NCBI RefSeq assembly: GCF_004785645.1
Contig: NZ_SRPE01000003.1
Span: forward strand, 62,001-126,000
Origin: Empedobacter tilapiae
Lineage (GTDB): Bacteria; Bacteroidota; Bacteroidia; Flavobacteriales; Weeksellaceae
Direction of reading: 5' to 3'
DNA: 64,000 nt
The notes beneath the pieces are model-generated. The model saw nothing but the letters and a program-made list of their open reading frames with translations, was not told where the DNA came from and made no database searches. This document shows positions 24,236-34,038 of this stretch, in pieces. The first letter of the stretch is position 1. The number at the start of each line of letters is the position of its first letter. A program made the position numbers and the translations under genes.

Positions 24236-25861
24236 CTATTTTTTGAAAAACTTCAAAATAGCTTCATTCAATATTTTTGGCTGTTCGAAAGGAACATAAT
24301 GTGTAGAATTTGGAATAATCAATAACTCCGCTTTTGAAATATTTTGTTGAATTTCTTTAGTATGACTTTCTTTTACTTCATCTTTTTCTCCAGCAATAAT
24401 GAATACTGGATTTTGAATTTTATTTAGTTCAGATTTCGTAATATTTGGTTCATTTAACATCAATTCGATTAAGCGTAAATTTGTGTCTTCTGAAGGCTTA
24501 TTTGCTAAATTTTTTAAATTCCCAATTAGTTCTTCGCTTACTCCATTTGGATTAAGAACCGCACCAATAGTCGCTGTTTTATTGATGAGTTGAGGATGTT
24601 GAGCATTGAAAATTAATGCTGTATTTCCGCCATCACTCCATCCAATAAGGTTAACCTTATTTAAATTAAGTTGCTGAATTACTTGAAACAAATCATTTGA
24701 AAATTTTTCATAAGTGTATGGAGTATTTGTCAAATCAGTACTTCTTCCTTGTCCGCGAGTATCAAGAACAATTACTCGATAATGCTTTGCAAAAAATGGA
24801 ATTTGTTGATAAAAATCTTCTATACTTCCGTTATTTCCATGCAAAAATATCAAAGGCTCACCTTGTCCATATTCTTCATAATAGATCTTCGCATCATTTA
24901 TGTCAAGATATTTTCCGGATTTATTTTTTCCGTAAATCGACCTTTTAGCTTTCTCTTTATGCTGATAGTATGAAATCAATTCTTGCGTTTTTGTATCAAT
25001 TTCTTCAGACTTTTCCTCATTTATAGTTAATTTATCTTTTGAGTATAAAACTTCTAAGTTAGCGATAAAAACTCCTGAAGAAGCTTCCCAATTACCTTGA
25101 CTTTGATATCTAAACAATAAGTCTTTTGCTAAAGATTTTTTAGCAGAAATACCAAAAACAAAATCTTCTTGATTATGTTTTTTAAAACTAACTAGTTGCA
25201 TTGTAACAGCGATTTGGTTTACATTTTTGAATCGAAATTTATATGGTGTTAAATCAATTTTTTGCCATCCAGTTGTAGATGTTTTATAAATAATATTTTC
25301 ATCTAAAAGCGATTCTGTTGGCAAACCATTTTTAACAGCGTAAATATTAACTTTTAACGTGATTTCTTCATATTTAGAACTTGGAATAATATGGAAATTA
25401 AATGTATTCAGTTTTGTATTTGGGTAAATTTCAAAAATATTTCCTTGTTCAATTGTTGGTACATTTTCATCAAACATTTTAGAAAAAGTTAGCATTGGAC
25501 GAGTTTTTTGACCAATTACTTTTTCTTTCATTTTTTCAGATTTAACAATAACTTCAGTTAATGAAACTTCTTTTTCTTTTAAAATTATAACTGAGTTTTG
25601 TTGAATTTCTTCAATAGATTTAGAAACTTCTTTATAACCAGCTGCATCAAAAATTAAATGACTTTTTGCTATTTTTTCTGGGATTTCGATAGAAAAATTT
25701 CCCTTTTCATCTGTAATTGCTCCAATTTCAGAATCTTTTATTCCAATTGAACAATATGGAATTGCAAGATTATTGGTATCTTTCACACTTCCGTTCAATT
25801 TAGTTTGAGCAGAGATTATATTACAAATTGCTACAATTGATACAAAAAAATAGTTGCGCAT
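24236..25861 (-). CDS. Carboxypeptidase-regulatory-like domain fused to alpha/beta hydrolase
   Basis: 541 residues. A signal peptide (ending ISAQ, about 19) is followed by a CarboxypepD_reg-like domain (about 20-100: LNGSVKDTNNLAIPYCSIGI, DEKGNFSIEIP), a linking beta-rich domain (about 115-280) and a complete alpha/beta hydrolase (about 315-541). The hydrolase has the oxyanion HGNNG (341-345), nucleophile S409 in GWSDGG, D494 in GEKDEV and H521 in STHYVPFEQP. The regulatory domain is usually found at the N-terminus of TonB-dependent receptors; a fusion to a hydrolase suggests an exported esterase or peptidase. Substrate unknown. It stands alone, divergent from pgi. Confidence 0.88.
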   Translation of the reverse strand: MRNYFFVSIVAICNIISAQTKLNGSVKDTNNLAIPYCSIGIKDSEIGAITDEKGNFSIEIPEKIAKSHLIFDAAGYKEVSKSIEEIQQNSVIILKEKEVSLTEVIVKSEKMKEKVIGQKTRPMLTFSKMFDENVPTIEQGNIFEIYPNTKLNTFNFHIIPSSKYEEITLKVNIYAVKNGLPTESLLDENIIYKTSTTGWQKIDLTPYKFRFKNVNQIAVTMQLVSFKKHNQEDFVFGISAKKSLAKDLLFRYQSQGNWEASSGVFIANLEVLYSKDKLTINEEKSEEIDTKTQELISYYQHKEKAKRSIYGKNKSGKYLDINDAKIYYEEYGQGEPLIFLHGNNGSIEDFYQQIPFFAKHYRVIVLDTRGQGRSTDLTNTPYTYEKFSNDLFQVIQQLNLNKVNLIGWSDGGNTALIFNAQHPQLINKTATIGAVLNPNGVSEELIGNLKNLANKPSEDTNLRLIELMLNEPNITKSELNKIQNPVFIIAGEKDEVKESHTKEIQQNISKAELLIIPNSTHYVPFEQPKILNEAILKFFKK

Positions 25862-25954
25862 AAATCTATAGTTTCAAATAAGACGTAACGTTTTACAAAA
25901 GGTTACAAAATATTTTGATAATTTCTTAAAAAGATATTGTTATAAACTTACATT

Positions 25955-25983
25955 TTGCAACCAATTTGAAATGATTAAATTTG
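25955..25983 (+). promoter_or_regulatory. Promoter of pgi
   Basis: TTG at 25955-25957 and TAAATTTG at 25976-25983 are spaced by 18 bases, a perfect match to the Bacteroidota TTG-N17-19-TAnnTTTG promoter. The TTG inside the -7 box is in frame with pgi and mimics a start codon, but the real ATG lies at 26011. Confidence 0.8.
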
Positions 25984-26010
25984 TTAAAGAAAAGATTATC
26001 AAAAAATACT

Positions 26011-27663
26011 ATGTCTTTGAAAACAACTAATCCGACAACAACGAAAGCTTGGAATGCACTAAAAAAACATTTTCAATCTATTCAGCATACAACCATTAAA
26101 GAATTATTTGATCAAAATTCAAACCGTTTTGAGCAATTTTCGATTCAATATCCTTCGTTGTTAGTGGATTATTCGAAGAATAGGATTAATACTGAAACAA
26201 TTCAACTTTTAGTGGATTTAGCAAAAGAAATGGAAGTTGATCAGTCAATTCAGAGAATGTTTGAAGGTGATATTATTAACGTTACTGAAAATAGAGCCGT
26301 TTTACATACAGCTTTACGCAATCGCTCTGATGAAGAAGTTTTGGTTAACGGAAATGATGTAATGCCTCAAATTAATGAGGTATTAGAACAAATGAAATCT
26401 TTTTCAAATAAAGTAATTTCGGGTGAATGGAAAGGTTTTACAGGAAAAGAGATCACTGATGTTGTGAACATTGGAATTGGTGGTTCTGATCTTGGCCCTA
26501 TGATGGTAACTGAAGCATTAAAACATTATAAAACACGTTTAAATATTCATTTTGTTTCAAATATTGATGGAACACATTTAGTGGAGACTCTTAAAGATGT
26601 TAATCCAGAAACAACATTGTTTATTGTTGCTTCTAAGACATTTACAACACAGGAAACAATGACAAATGCTTTTTCAGCAAAAGAATGGTTTTTAAATTCT
26701 GATGCGCAAGAAAGTGATGTTGCGAAACATTTTGTAGCGGTATCAACAAGTAATGAAGAAGTAACGAAATTTGGAATTGATATTGCGAATATGTTTCAAT
26801 TTTGGGATTGGGTAGGAGGTCGTTATTCACTTTGGAGTGCGATAGGTTTAAGTATTGTTTTGGGAATCGGGTTCGATAATTTTGAAGAATTACTAGAAGG
26901 AGCTCATGAAATGGATATTCATTTTAGGACTGAAACATTAGATCAAAATATTCCAGTTGTTTTGGCTTTATTAGGAATCTGGTATAACAATTTTTTTGAA
27001 GCAGATTCCATTGCTTTATTGCCTTATGAACAGTATTTATCTCGATTTGCTGCTTATTTTCAACAAGGAGATATGGAAAGTAATGGGAAATCAATTGATC
27101 GTAATGGAAAAAAAGTAGATTATGAAACAGGTCCTATTATTTGGGGAGAACCAGGGACAAACGGGCAACATGCTTTTTATCAATTGATTCATCAAGGAAC
27201 TAAATTAATTCCAGCTGATTTTATAGCAGGGGCTAATTCATTGAATATTATAGGAGATCATCATGCAAAGCTATTATCAAATTTCTTCGCGCAAACAGAA
27301 GCTTTAGCTTTCGGAAAAGATAAACAAACTGTTATTGCTGAATTAGAAAAAGCTGGAAAAACGAAAGAGGAAATTGATTTGTTAACTCCTTTTAAAGTAT
27401 TTGAAGGAAATCGACCTACAAATTCGATTTTATATGAAGTGTTAAAACCTAGAGTTTTAGGGAATTTAATTGCTATGTATGAACATAAAATATTTGTTCA
27501 AGGTATAATCTGGAATATTTTTTCTTTTGATCAATGGGGAGTTGAGCTAGGAAAACAATTAGCAAATGTTATTTTACCTGAATTATCAAATGATGAACAA
27601 ATAACTTCTCATGATTCATCTACAAATGGATTAATAAATGCTTACAAATATTGGAAAAAGTAA
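26011..27663 (+). CDS. pgi: Glucose-6-phosphate isomerase
   Basis: 550 residues. It interconverts glucose 6-phosphate and fructose 6-phosphate in glycolysis and gluconeogenesis. Family signatures are [13 protein letters not shown], the second signature [14 protein letters not shown], and the C-terminal [14 protein letters not shown]. The frame is open from a TTG at 25981, but that TTG is part of the promoter -7 box, and the family N-terminus fits [17 protein letters not shown], so the ATG at 26011 is chosen. Monocistronic with its own promoter and terminator. Confidence 0.97.
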   Translation: MSLKTTNPTTTKAWNALKKHFQSIQHTTIKELFDQNSNRFEQFSIQYPSLLVDYSKNRINTETIQLLVDLAKEMEVDQSIQRMFEGDIINVTENRAVLHTALRNRSDEEVLVNGNDVMPQINEVLEQMKSFSNKVISGEWKGFTGKEITDVVNIGIGGSDLGPMMVTEALKHYKTRLNIHFVSNIDGTHLVETLKDVNPETTLFIVASKTFTTQETMTNAFSAKEWFLNSDAQESDVAKHFVAVSTSNEEVTKFGIDIANMFQFWDWVGGRYSLWSAIGLSIVLGIGFDNFEELLEGAHEMDIHFRTETLDQNIPVVLALLGIWYNNFFEADSIALLPYEQYLSRFAAYFQQGDMESNGKSIDRNGKKVDYETGPIIWGEPGTNGQHAFYQLIHQGTKLIPADFIAGANSLNIIGDHHAKLLSNFFAQTEALAFGKDKQTVIAELEKAGKTKEEIDLLTPFKVFEGNRPTNSILYEVLKPRVLGNLIAMYEHKIFVQGIIWNIFSFDQWGVELGKQLANVILPELSNDEQITSHDSSTNGLINAYKYWKK

Positions 27664-27671
27664 ACACAATT

Positions 27672-27711
27672 ATATATAAAAGGTCGAGAATATTCTCGAC
27701 CTTTTATATAT
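27672..27711. terminator. Shared terminator between pgi and rmlD
   Basis: A perfect 40-bp palindrome with stem AAAAGGTCGAGAAT/ATTCTCGACCTTTT extended by TATATA on both sides. The genes are convergent, so it can serve both. Confidence 0.88.
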
Positions 27712-27728
27712 AATTCTTATTCTAAAAA

Positions 27729-28583
27729 TTAAATTATTTGATTTAACTCATCTTTCAAACTATTTTCCCAAGTCGGAATATCAAGTTGATACACTTCTTT
27801 TATTTTCGATTTATCCAATAAACTGTACGCAGGACGTTTCGCTTTTGTAGGATAAGCTGATGTTGAAACAGGAATAATTTCTGTACTTGCGCCTGATAAT
27901 TCTTTAATTTTCTGAGCAAATTCAAACCATGAACATTCTCCTTCATTTGAATAATTAAAAATCCCATATTTCAATTCGTCTTTTGAAATAATATCTAGAA
28001 TTGCTTTTGCTAAATCTAAAGCATTAGTTGGAGAACCTATTTGATCTGAAACAACAGAAATTGATTCTTTTTCTTTAAATAATTTTAGCATCGTTTTAAG
28101 AAAGTTATTGCCAAACCTTGAAAATACCCAAGCCGTACGAATAATAATTGTTTTAGGATTATTTTGTAATGCCAATTCTTCTCCTTGTAATTTTGTTTGT
28201 CCATATACTCCAATAGGATTTGTTAAGTCGGTTTCTAAGCGTGGTTTTGCTTCTGTTCCATCAAATACATAATCGGTCGAAATATGGATGAATGGAATAC
28301 TTTTTTGATTGGTAACTTTAGCTAATAATTCAGTAGATTTAGCATTGATTAAATAAGCATTATTGTAATCGTCTTCTGCTTTGTCTACAGCTGTATAAGC
28401 TGCACAGTTTATAATAAAATCAAATAGTTTATCTTCAAAATATTGATTAACCAAATTTTCATTTGTGATATCTAACTCATTTCTAGTAGCAAAAAAACAT
28501 TCAATCTCATTGTATTTTTTAGATTGTTCTAAAATTGATTGTCCCAATTGACCATTTGCGCCAGTAATTAAAATTTTTTTCAT
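27729..28583 (-). CDS. rmlD: dTDP-4-dehydrorhamnose reductase
   Basis: 284 residues, SDR superfamily. The NAD(P) loop is ITGANGQLGQS (6-16), and the active-site pair is Y127/K131 in YGQTK, preceded by STDYVFDG. It makes the last step of dTDP-L-rhamnose synthesis for surface polysaccharide. Genes rmlA, rmlB and rmlC are not in this window. It follows the bamA/ompH block on the same strand, but a hairpin terminator at 28588-28614 stands directly before its ATG, so it may be transcribed mainly by read-through. Confidence 0.93.
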   Translation of the reverse strand: MKKILITGANGQLGQSILEQSKKYNEIECFFATRNELDITNENLVNQYFEDKLFDFIINCAAYTAVDKAEDDYNNAYLINAKSTELLAKVTNQKSIPFIHISTDYVFDGTEAKPRLETDLTNPIGVYGQTKLQGEELALQNNPKTIIIRTAWVFSRFGNNFLKTMLKLFKEKESISVVSDQIGSPTNALDLAKAILDIISKDELKYGIFNYSNEGECSWFEFAQKIKELSGASTEIIPVSTSAYPTKAKRPAYSLLDKSKIKEVYQLDIPTWENSLKDELNQII

Positions 28584-28587
28584 AATA

Positions 28588-28614
28588 TAAAAAAAGCCAC
28601 TAAAATAGTGGCTT
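28588..28614 (-). terminator. Terminator or attenuator between ompH and rmlD
   Basis: On the minus strand AGCCACTA and TAGTGGCT (arms 28606-28613 and 28595-28602) pair around a short A/T loop and are followed by seven T residues. Only 4 bases separate the T run from the rmlD ATG at 28583. Confidence 0.75.
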
Positions 28615-28637
28615 GAAGATATTAATAATCCTAAAAA

Positions 28638-29153
28638 TTATAATCCTAATTCTTTTTTAACATCGTTTAATAAGTCATATCCTCCAGATTTGTAAACTAA
28701 TACACCAGCAGGTAAAACATATTTAACACCTTTTTTTGCAGCAGCAGCGTTAATTGCATCCATAACTCTTTTCTCGATTGGATCCATTAAAGCTTTTTCT
28801 TTTGCTTGCATTTCTTCTTGAGCTGCTTTAGCTACTGTTTCGTAAGCTTTTTGCATTTCTTGCTCTTTCTCTTGGTATTTATTAGCCGCAATTAATTTTT
28901 GTTGCTCTTCAGGAGATTTACCAGCTAAATCTTTTTGGGCAGTTTCCATAAAAGTTTTATAGTCTCCTTGTAATTTTGCAATTTTCTCTTGATGTTTTTT
29001 ACCTAAAGCTTCTAAATCTGCTTCAGCTTTTTTATAAGCTGGCATAGCTTCAATTACCGCTTGCGTATCAATATGTGCAATTTCTTGAGCGAAAGATAAA
29101 ACGCTTCCGAAAACCATCATTGTAAATACTGCTATCAATCTAATTTGTTTCAT
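28638..29153 (-). CDS. OmpH/Skp family periplasmic chaperone (copy 2)
   Basis: 171 residues. A signal peptide ends LSFAQ. The mature chain has the OmpH layout: a short strand (IAHIDTQAVIEAMP), a long Lys/Glu/Ala/Gln-rich coiled coil (about 40-125) forming the jellyfish tentacles, and a returning strand (GVKYVLPAGVLVYKSG). It should hold unfolded outer-membrane proteins for BamA. It is the second of two tandem ompH genes directly downstream of bamA. Confidence 0.92.
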   Translation of the reverse strand: MKQIRLIAVFTMMVFGSVLSFAQEIAHIDTQAVIEAMPAYKKAEADLEALGKKHQEKIAKLQGDYKTFMETAQKDLAGKSPEEQQKLIAANKYQEKEQEMQKAYETVAKAAQEEMQAKEKALMDPIEKRVMDAINAAAAKKGVKYVLPAGVLVYKSGGYDLLNDVKKELGL

Positions 29154-29205
29154 TTCTAGTCTAATTTGTTTTAAAATTTATTTTATTGTTTTATTACTTG
29201 TGTTT

Positions 29206-29763
29206 TTATTTTTTTGCTTTTGGTTTAGAATTTGAATTATTATTTGGCTTCAAATCTGGCCTCAAAGTATGTAAAACTTCTCTACTTATGTCAAATTTTG
29301 GGTCCGTATAAATCATAATCAAATCGCTTCCTTTGTCAAAAACAAAACCATATCCACGTTTATCTGCAACTTCTTTAGTAGCATTATATATTTGATCTTG
29401 CAAAGGTTTTACCATTGATCGTCTCAAATTTACTAAATCTCCATTTGGACCATATCTTTTATCTTGTAAAACTCTTATAGCATTTACTTCATCCGCAAGT
29501 TTTTTTTCTTGTTCTTTAACTTGTTCAGCTGTTAATAAAATCTTTTCGGCTTCAAATTCGGCTTGTAATTTAGCTAAATTTTCTTGTTTTTGTTCTATTT
29601 CTTTTTGCCAAGATTCTGTTTGAGATTTTAATTTGTTTTGAGATGATGTGTATTCTGGTAAACTCTCTAAAATATATTGAGAGTCAACATAACAAAATCT
29701 CTGTGCTAATGCAAAATTTGCTAATCCAAGGAACAATGCTATAAAGCTAATCCATTTTTTCAT
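29206..29763 (-). CDS. OmpH/Skp family periplasmic chaperone (copy 1)
   Basis: 185 residues. A signal peptide ends ANFALAQ, followed by RFCYVDSQYILESLPEY, a central coiled coil (about 40-110) and the C-terminal strand segment YGFVFDKGSDLIMIYTDPK, then a basic tail (NNNSNSKPKAKK). Same family as the next gene but divergent in sequence, so the pair is an old duplication. It lies 61 bases after bamA. Confidence 0.92.
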   Translation of the reverse strand: MKKWISFIALFLGLANFALAQRFCYVDSQYILESLPEYTSSQNKLKSQTESWQKEIEQKQENLAKLQAEFEAEKILLTAEQVKEQEKKLADEVNAIRVLQDKRYGPNGDLVNLRRSMVKPLQDQIYNATKEVADKRGYGFVFDKGSDLIMIYTDPKFDISREVLHTLRPDLKPNNNSNSKPKAKK

Positions 29764-29824
29764 ATTCTGAGTGTATTAATTCTAAAACTATGCCAAAACG
29801 TTCTATACAAATTTACATAATTTA

Positions 29825-32353
29825 TTAGAATTGTTGACCAATAATAAAGTGTGTTTGCCATCCAGAGCGTTCTGTTTGCCCAAAGCCTTTATCAAATCCA
29901 TATCCGAAATCGAATCCTAATAAACCAAATGCTGGCATGTAAATACGTACTCCTGCTCCTGCAGAACGTTTTAATTCAAACGGTTTAAATTCACTTGTAT
30001 TGTTCCAAACATTACCTCCTTCTGCAAAAGTTAAGGCATAGATTTTTGCAGTTTGGCTCATTGTAATTGGGTAACGTAACTCTAATGAATATTTATTATA
30101 AATCGTTCCTCCTCCTTCTGGAGTAATGTCTCCCGTGTTTCCTCCATAAGTTGAAGCGTCTTCGTATCCTCTTAATGAAATAATTTCACGTCCATCCATA
30201 CGATTTTGCGCTAAACCTGTTCCTCCAACATAAAAACGTTCAAACGGGATAGTTCCTATTTTTCGGTTATATGTTCCTAAAACTCCAAATTCTCCTCCAG
30301 CTTTTAAAACTAATTTTCCTGTTAATTCTTTATAGAAATATGCTTTTGCTTTGAATTTATAATATTCTAACCATTTAAATTTTTCAGTTTCACTCATTTT
30401 TGTGTAATCTTTATTTTGAAATACAGAATAAGGTACTGTTGTTGTGAAAGATAAACTAATTTCTGATCCAGATTGAGGGAAAATAGGATCTGGACCTGCT
30501 GAGTTACGAGTTAAGCCTAATGTATAATTTAAGTTATTAGATTTACCTGTATCATTATTCTCATCATAACTAGCGATGTTTAATCTATAATTATTAAAGT
30601 CATATAATTGATAAGAAATTGAGTTTGATAATCTAAAGTAATCATCAGGCCAAGTTAATAATTTAGTTAAACCAATTGTTGCACCTAAAATATTTAACTC
30701 ATATCTTTTACTATATTGATCTCTACCTGTATATTGAGAGTAGTAGAATGAAGTAGATAAAGCTGTAGGGCGTTTACCTCCAATCCAAGGTTCTACAAAT
30801 GAGAAACTGTAGTTTTTGTATCCATTACCTGCTTGTGCTCTTAACGATAATTGTTGTCCATCTCCCATTGGAATTGGCTTCCAAGCTTTTCTATTAAAAA
30901 TATTTTTTAATGAAAAGTTTCCAAATGTTAATCCTAAAGTACCAATAAAAGTACCTGCACCATATCCTCCTTGTAATTCTACTTGAGAAGAAGATTTTGG
31001 TGCTACTTTCCATTCTACATCAACTGTATTGTTATCCTGATTTGGTTGAATATCTGGAACAATTTGTGTTGGCTCTAAGTATCCCAAAGAAGCTAACTCC
31101 ATCATTGTACGTTTGATATCAGTTTTAGAAAATAAATCCCCTGGTTTTGTTCTTAATTCTCGGTACAAAATATGGTCATGTGCTTCTGTATTACCATTAA
31201 TAATTACTTTGTTAAGTGTAGCTTGTGTACCTTCAAAAACTTTTATTTCAAGATCTATTGTATCATTTTTTACACTTTTTTCTACTGGAATAGCACGAGC
31301 AAATAAATACCCTCTATCCATATATAAAGTAGAAATATCATCATCTTTTTCTGAACCAGAAATCTTTTTATTGATACCTACAGCATCATAACGATCACCT
31401 GTTTTGTATCCGAAAATTCGTTGTAATTGTTCAGAAGTATAAATAGAGTTACCTGAAAACGTTACATCTCCTAAGAAATATGGTTTTCCTTCGTTAACTT
31501 TAATTTTAACTAATAAGTTTTTATCATCAACTTTTTCGATATTATATGACTCTACTTTGGCATCTCTAAATCCTACAGACTTATACTCATCAACCAATGT
31601 TTTTAAATCTTCCTGAAATTTTTCAGGAATCATTTTAGATGATTTAAAGATATTGATAGATTTCTGTTTGGTATTTTTCATCCCTTTTTTACGTAGACGA
31701 GCAGCAGTTAAGTTTTCATTTCCTTCGAAAACGATTTTCTTAATTTTTACGCGTTCTCCACGATTTACATTTAATGTAATGTTTTCCTCGTCTTCTTTAC
31801 TAACAATTGGTTTACGTTCTACATTAATTGTTGTGTTAGGATACCCCTTACCTGTATAATAATCTTTGATTTTATTATTTGTCGTATTGATTAAACTTTG
31901 CGTAATCTTAACTCCAGGATTTAATTTATTTTGCTTAATTAAATCTTCTCGTTGAGATTTCTTAACTCCGTTAATCTTTATTTCTCCTAAACTTGGAACT
32001 GAAACTAAGGCAAGCTCTAAAGTTACCTGATCACCTTCTATTTTATCTACATACAAATCAATGTCAGAAAAAATATTAGATCTCCATAATTTTTTTACAG
32101 CATTATTTACCTTCGTACCTGGTAATTCTATCTCTTCGCCAATAGCAAAACCTGCATAACGTATAATTTGATTCTTAGAATATTTTGTATCTCCTGTTAC
32201 AATAATATCTTTCAATTTGAAAGTTTTTGCATTGGTATAATCTAAGACAAAATTATCTTGTTGCGTTGAATCAATGGTTTTCGTAGAATCTACGACTTGT
32301 GCTTGTGCCATGTAAGCACCAAGCATACACATTGTCCAAAAAATTTTCTTCAT
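29825..32353 (-). CDS. bamA: Outer membrane protein assembly factor BamA
   Basis: 842 residues. A signal peptide (ending YMAQAQ) is followed by POTRA repeats (about 45-450; for example KIKKIVFEGNENLTAARLRK and YFLGDVTFSGNSIYTSEQL) and a C-terminal Omp85 beta-barrel (about 455-842). The barrel holds the family motif RGYED and ends in Phe (HFIIGQQF), as required for outer-membrane targeting. It inserts beta-barrel proteins into the outer membrane. It lies between uppS and the two ompH chaperones in a block conserved across flavobacteria. Confidence 0.96.
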   Translation of the reverse strand: MKKIFWTMCMLGAYMAQAQVVDSTKTIDSTQQDNFVLDYTNAKTFKLKDIIVTGDTKYSKNQIIRYAGFAIGEEIELPGTKVNNAVKKLWRSNIFSDIDLYVDKIEGDQVTLELALVSVPSLGEIKINGVKKSQREDLIKQNKLNPGVKITQSLINTTNNKIKDYYTGKGYPNTTINVERKPIVSKEDEENITLNVNRGERVKIKKIVFEGNENLTAARLRKKGMKNTKQKSINIFKSSKMIPEKFQEDLKTLVDEYKSVGFRDAKVESYNIEKVDDKNLLVKIKVNEGKPYFLGDVTFSGNSIYTSEQLQRIFGYKTGDRYDAVGINKKISGSEKDDDISTLYMDRGYLFARAIPVEKSVKNDTIDLEIKVFEGTQATLNKVIINGNTEAHDHILYRELRTKPGDLFSKTDIKRTMMELASLGYLEPTQIVPDIQPNQDNNTVDVEWKVAPKSSSQVELQGGYGAGTFIGTLGLTFGNFSLKNIFNRKAWKPIPMGDGQQLSLRAQAGNGYKNYSFSFVEPWIGGKRPTALSTSFYYSQYTGRDQYSKRYELNILGATIGLTKLLTWPDDYFRLSNSISYQLYDFNNYRLNIASYDENNDTGKSNNLNYTLGLTRNSAGPDPIFPQSGSEISLSFTTTVPYSVFQNKDYTKMSETEKFKWLEYYKFKAKAYFYKELTGKLVLKAGGEFGVLGTYNRKIGTIPFERFYVGGTGLAQNRMDGREIISLRGYEDASTYGGNTGDITPEGGGTIYNKYSLELRYPITMSQTAKIYALTFAEGGNVWNNTSEFKPFELKRSAGAGVRIYMPAFGLLGFDFGYGFDKGFGQTERSGWQTHFIIGQQF

Positions 32354-32373
32354 AATCCTCTATTTCAGTTCGA

Positions 32374-33123
32374 TTAGTTCGTTAGTTGCTCGCTTATTTT
32401 ACCAAATCTACGTTCACGATTTTGGTAATTTAAAATTGCTTTATAAAATTCCTCCTCATTAAAATCAGGCCACAAAACCTCTGTAAAATATAATTCTGCA
32501 TAGGCAATTTGCCATAATAAGAAATTACTAATACGAGTTTCGCCACTTGTTCTAATCATAAGATCTACCATTGGTAAATCGTGTGTATATAAGTTTTGAT
32601 GAACTAATTCTTCATTAAAATCATTGTCGGATATTTCACCGTCTTTGTATTTTTTTGCAATAGATTTGATAGCATGTAAAAGCTCTTCTTTAGAACCATA
32701 GCTTAGTGCTAATGTCAAAACACAATCAGTATTGTCTTTTGTTTTTTCCATTGCTTTTGTCAAATCGTTATATGCTTTTTTGGGTAATTTTGATAAATCT
32801 CCAATAACATTTAATCGAATTCCATTTTTGTGTAATTCATTTATCTCATCCTTAATTGCAGAACTTAATAAAGTCATTAAAACATTGACTTCTAATTTTG
32901 GACGATTCCAATTTTCAGTAGAAAATGCGTAAAGTGTAAGATTTTTTATACCTAATTTTCGACAAGTTTCTATAGAAGATCTTACAGCTCCCAAAGAACT
33001 TTTATGTCCAAAAGTTCTTTCTTTACCACTCTTCTTTGCCCATCTACCATTACCATCCATAATAATAGCAACGTGATTAGGTATATTGTTTTTATCTATT
33101 TGTTCTACTAAACTAATTTCCAT
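32374..33123 (-). CDS. uppS: Isoprenyl transferase (undecaprenyl diphosphate synthase)
   Basis: 249 residues, cis-prenyltransferase. The catalytic D23 is in IIMDGNGRWAKK, followed by RTFGHKSS, the YAFSTENWNRP motif and the C-terminal RTSGETRISNFLLWQIAYAE with the LWPDF end. It condenses isopentenyl diphosphate into the C55 lipid carrier for peptidoglycan and O-polysaccharide. It begins 5 bases after DUF6089 and ends 20 bases before bamA. Confidence 0.96.
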   Translation of the reverse strand: MEISLVEQIDKNNIPNHVAIIMDGNGRWAKKSGKERTFGHKSSLGAVRSSIETCRKLGIKNLTLYAFSTENWNRPKLEVNVLMTLLSSAIKDEINELHKNGIRLNVIGDLSKLPKKAYNDLTKAMEKTKDNTDCVLTLALSYGSKEELLHAIKSIAKKYKDGEISDNDFNEELVHQNLYTHDLPMVDLMIRTSGETRISNFLLWQIAYAELYFTEVLWPDFNEEEFYKAILNYQNRERRFGKISEQLTN

Positions 33124-33128
33124 TTTTT

Positions 33129-33920
33129 TTAATCACAATAACATGCAGGTCGACCAAAACTATATGTTAAAGATATTCCTGTTAATACATACCAATCTTT
33201 ATTAGACATATTTCCAAATTGGCGTTTATCAAATTCGTCTTTAGGTAAAGTTCCATCTAATATTGCTTCATTAAATCGATTAGTAAACTTACCTGTGTTA
33301 TAATCTAAGTAATCAACATTCGCATAGCGAATTCCTGTCTCGAAAGATAATATCCAACTATAATTAAATCTAACCTTATATCCAACTCCGAAAGGAATTG
33401 CTAAATCTGTATTATATTTTGTTTTTTCAATAACTTTTCCATTTGGAAAACCAGTTGAAACAGTTGAATCGTAATCATATTCTCGACCTTTAGCTGAGAA
33501 AGCACCTATACCAAAAAAAATATATGGAGATTGAGCTGTTTCTTGATCATCATTAATATTAAAGAAATTATACTCAAACATTATAGAACCTTCAACAATA
33601 TTGTTCTTGAAACTTTTATTTCGATCAATTTTATATTGCTCTTTTGCTACATGATCTCCAGCTCCTACTTTAGAATAAGAAATGTTTGCTCTAAAACCCA
33701 TTTGTGGATTTATGTTGAAGCGATATAAACCTCCTATAGAAATAGGAAAATATAAACTTCCTCCTTTTTCTACTTTTGTTGGAAATGGATTGATGTAACT
33801 TGCTTTACCAATATCTCCAATCACATTTGCACCACCAGCAAAAATTCCAAGTTCGTGCCTTTGCGCAAAAATAATTTGCGACAAACATAATGTAAAAAAG
33901 AACAAAAATAATCTCCTCAT
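33129..33920 (-). CDS. DUF6089-family outer-membrane beta-barrel protein
   Basis: 263 residues from the ATG at 33920. The signal peptide (MRRLFLFFFTLCLSQIIFAQ) is at the extreme N-terminus only with this start. The frame is open further to a TTG at 33974, but that codon sits in a TATATTTG promoter box, so it is rejected. The mature part has alternating strands of an outer-membrane barrel (HELGIFAGGANVIGDIGKAS, VGYKVRFNYSWILSFETGIR, quoted in part) and ends SFGRPACYCD. Found upstream of uppS-bamA in flavobacteria; function unknown. Confidence 0.85.
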   Translation of the reverse strand: MRRLFLFFFTLCLSQIIFAQRHELGIFAGGANVIGDIGKASYINPFPTKVEKGGSLYFPISIGGLYRFNINPQMGFRANISYSKVGAGDHVAKEQYKIDRNKSFKNNIVEGSIMFEYNFFNINDDQETAQSPYIFFGIGAFSAKGREYDYDSTVSTGFPNGKVIEKTKYNTDLAIPFGVGYKVRFNYSWILSFETGIRYANVDYLDYNTGKFTNRFNEAILDGTLPKDEFDKRQFGNMSNKDWYVLTGISLTYSFGRPACYCD

Positions 33921-33971
33921 ATGTGTGTTATTTTTCTGGCTTTTGCTTTTTCTTTTTATTCTAAATTCGAA

Positions 33972-33979
33972 CAAATATA
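33972..33979 (-). promoter_or_regulatory. Promoter -7 element upstream of the DUF6089-uppS-bamA block
   Basis: On the minus strand TATATTTG is an exact TAnnTTTG match, 51 bases before the ATG at 33920. The -33 region is weak. It suggests that DUF6089, uppS, bamA and the ompH genes form their own transcript, separate from nadK. Confidence 0.5.
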
Positions 33980-34038
33980 AACAAAAGTCAATTCAACGTA
34001 ACTGATTTAACAAAAATTAAGAAGTTTTATTGTAAATT

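Noticed and set aside
25981-26010. TTG start giving pgi ten extra residues
   Set aside because: The TTG lies in a perfect -7 promoter box, so it cannot be in the mRNA.
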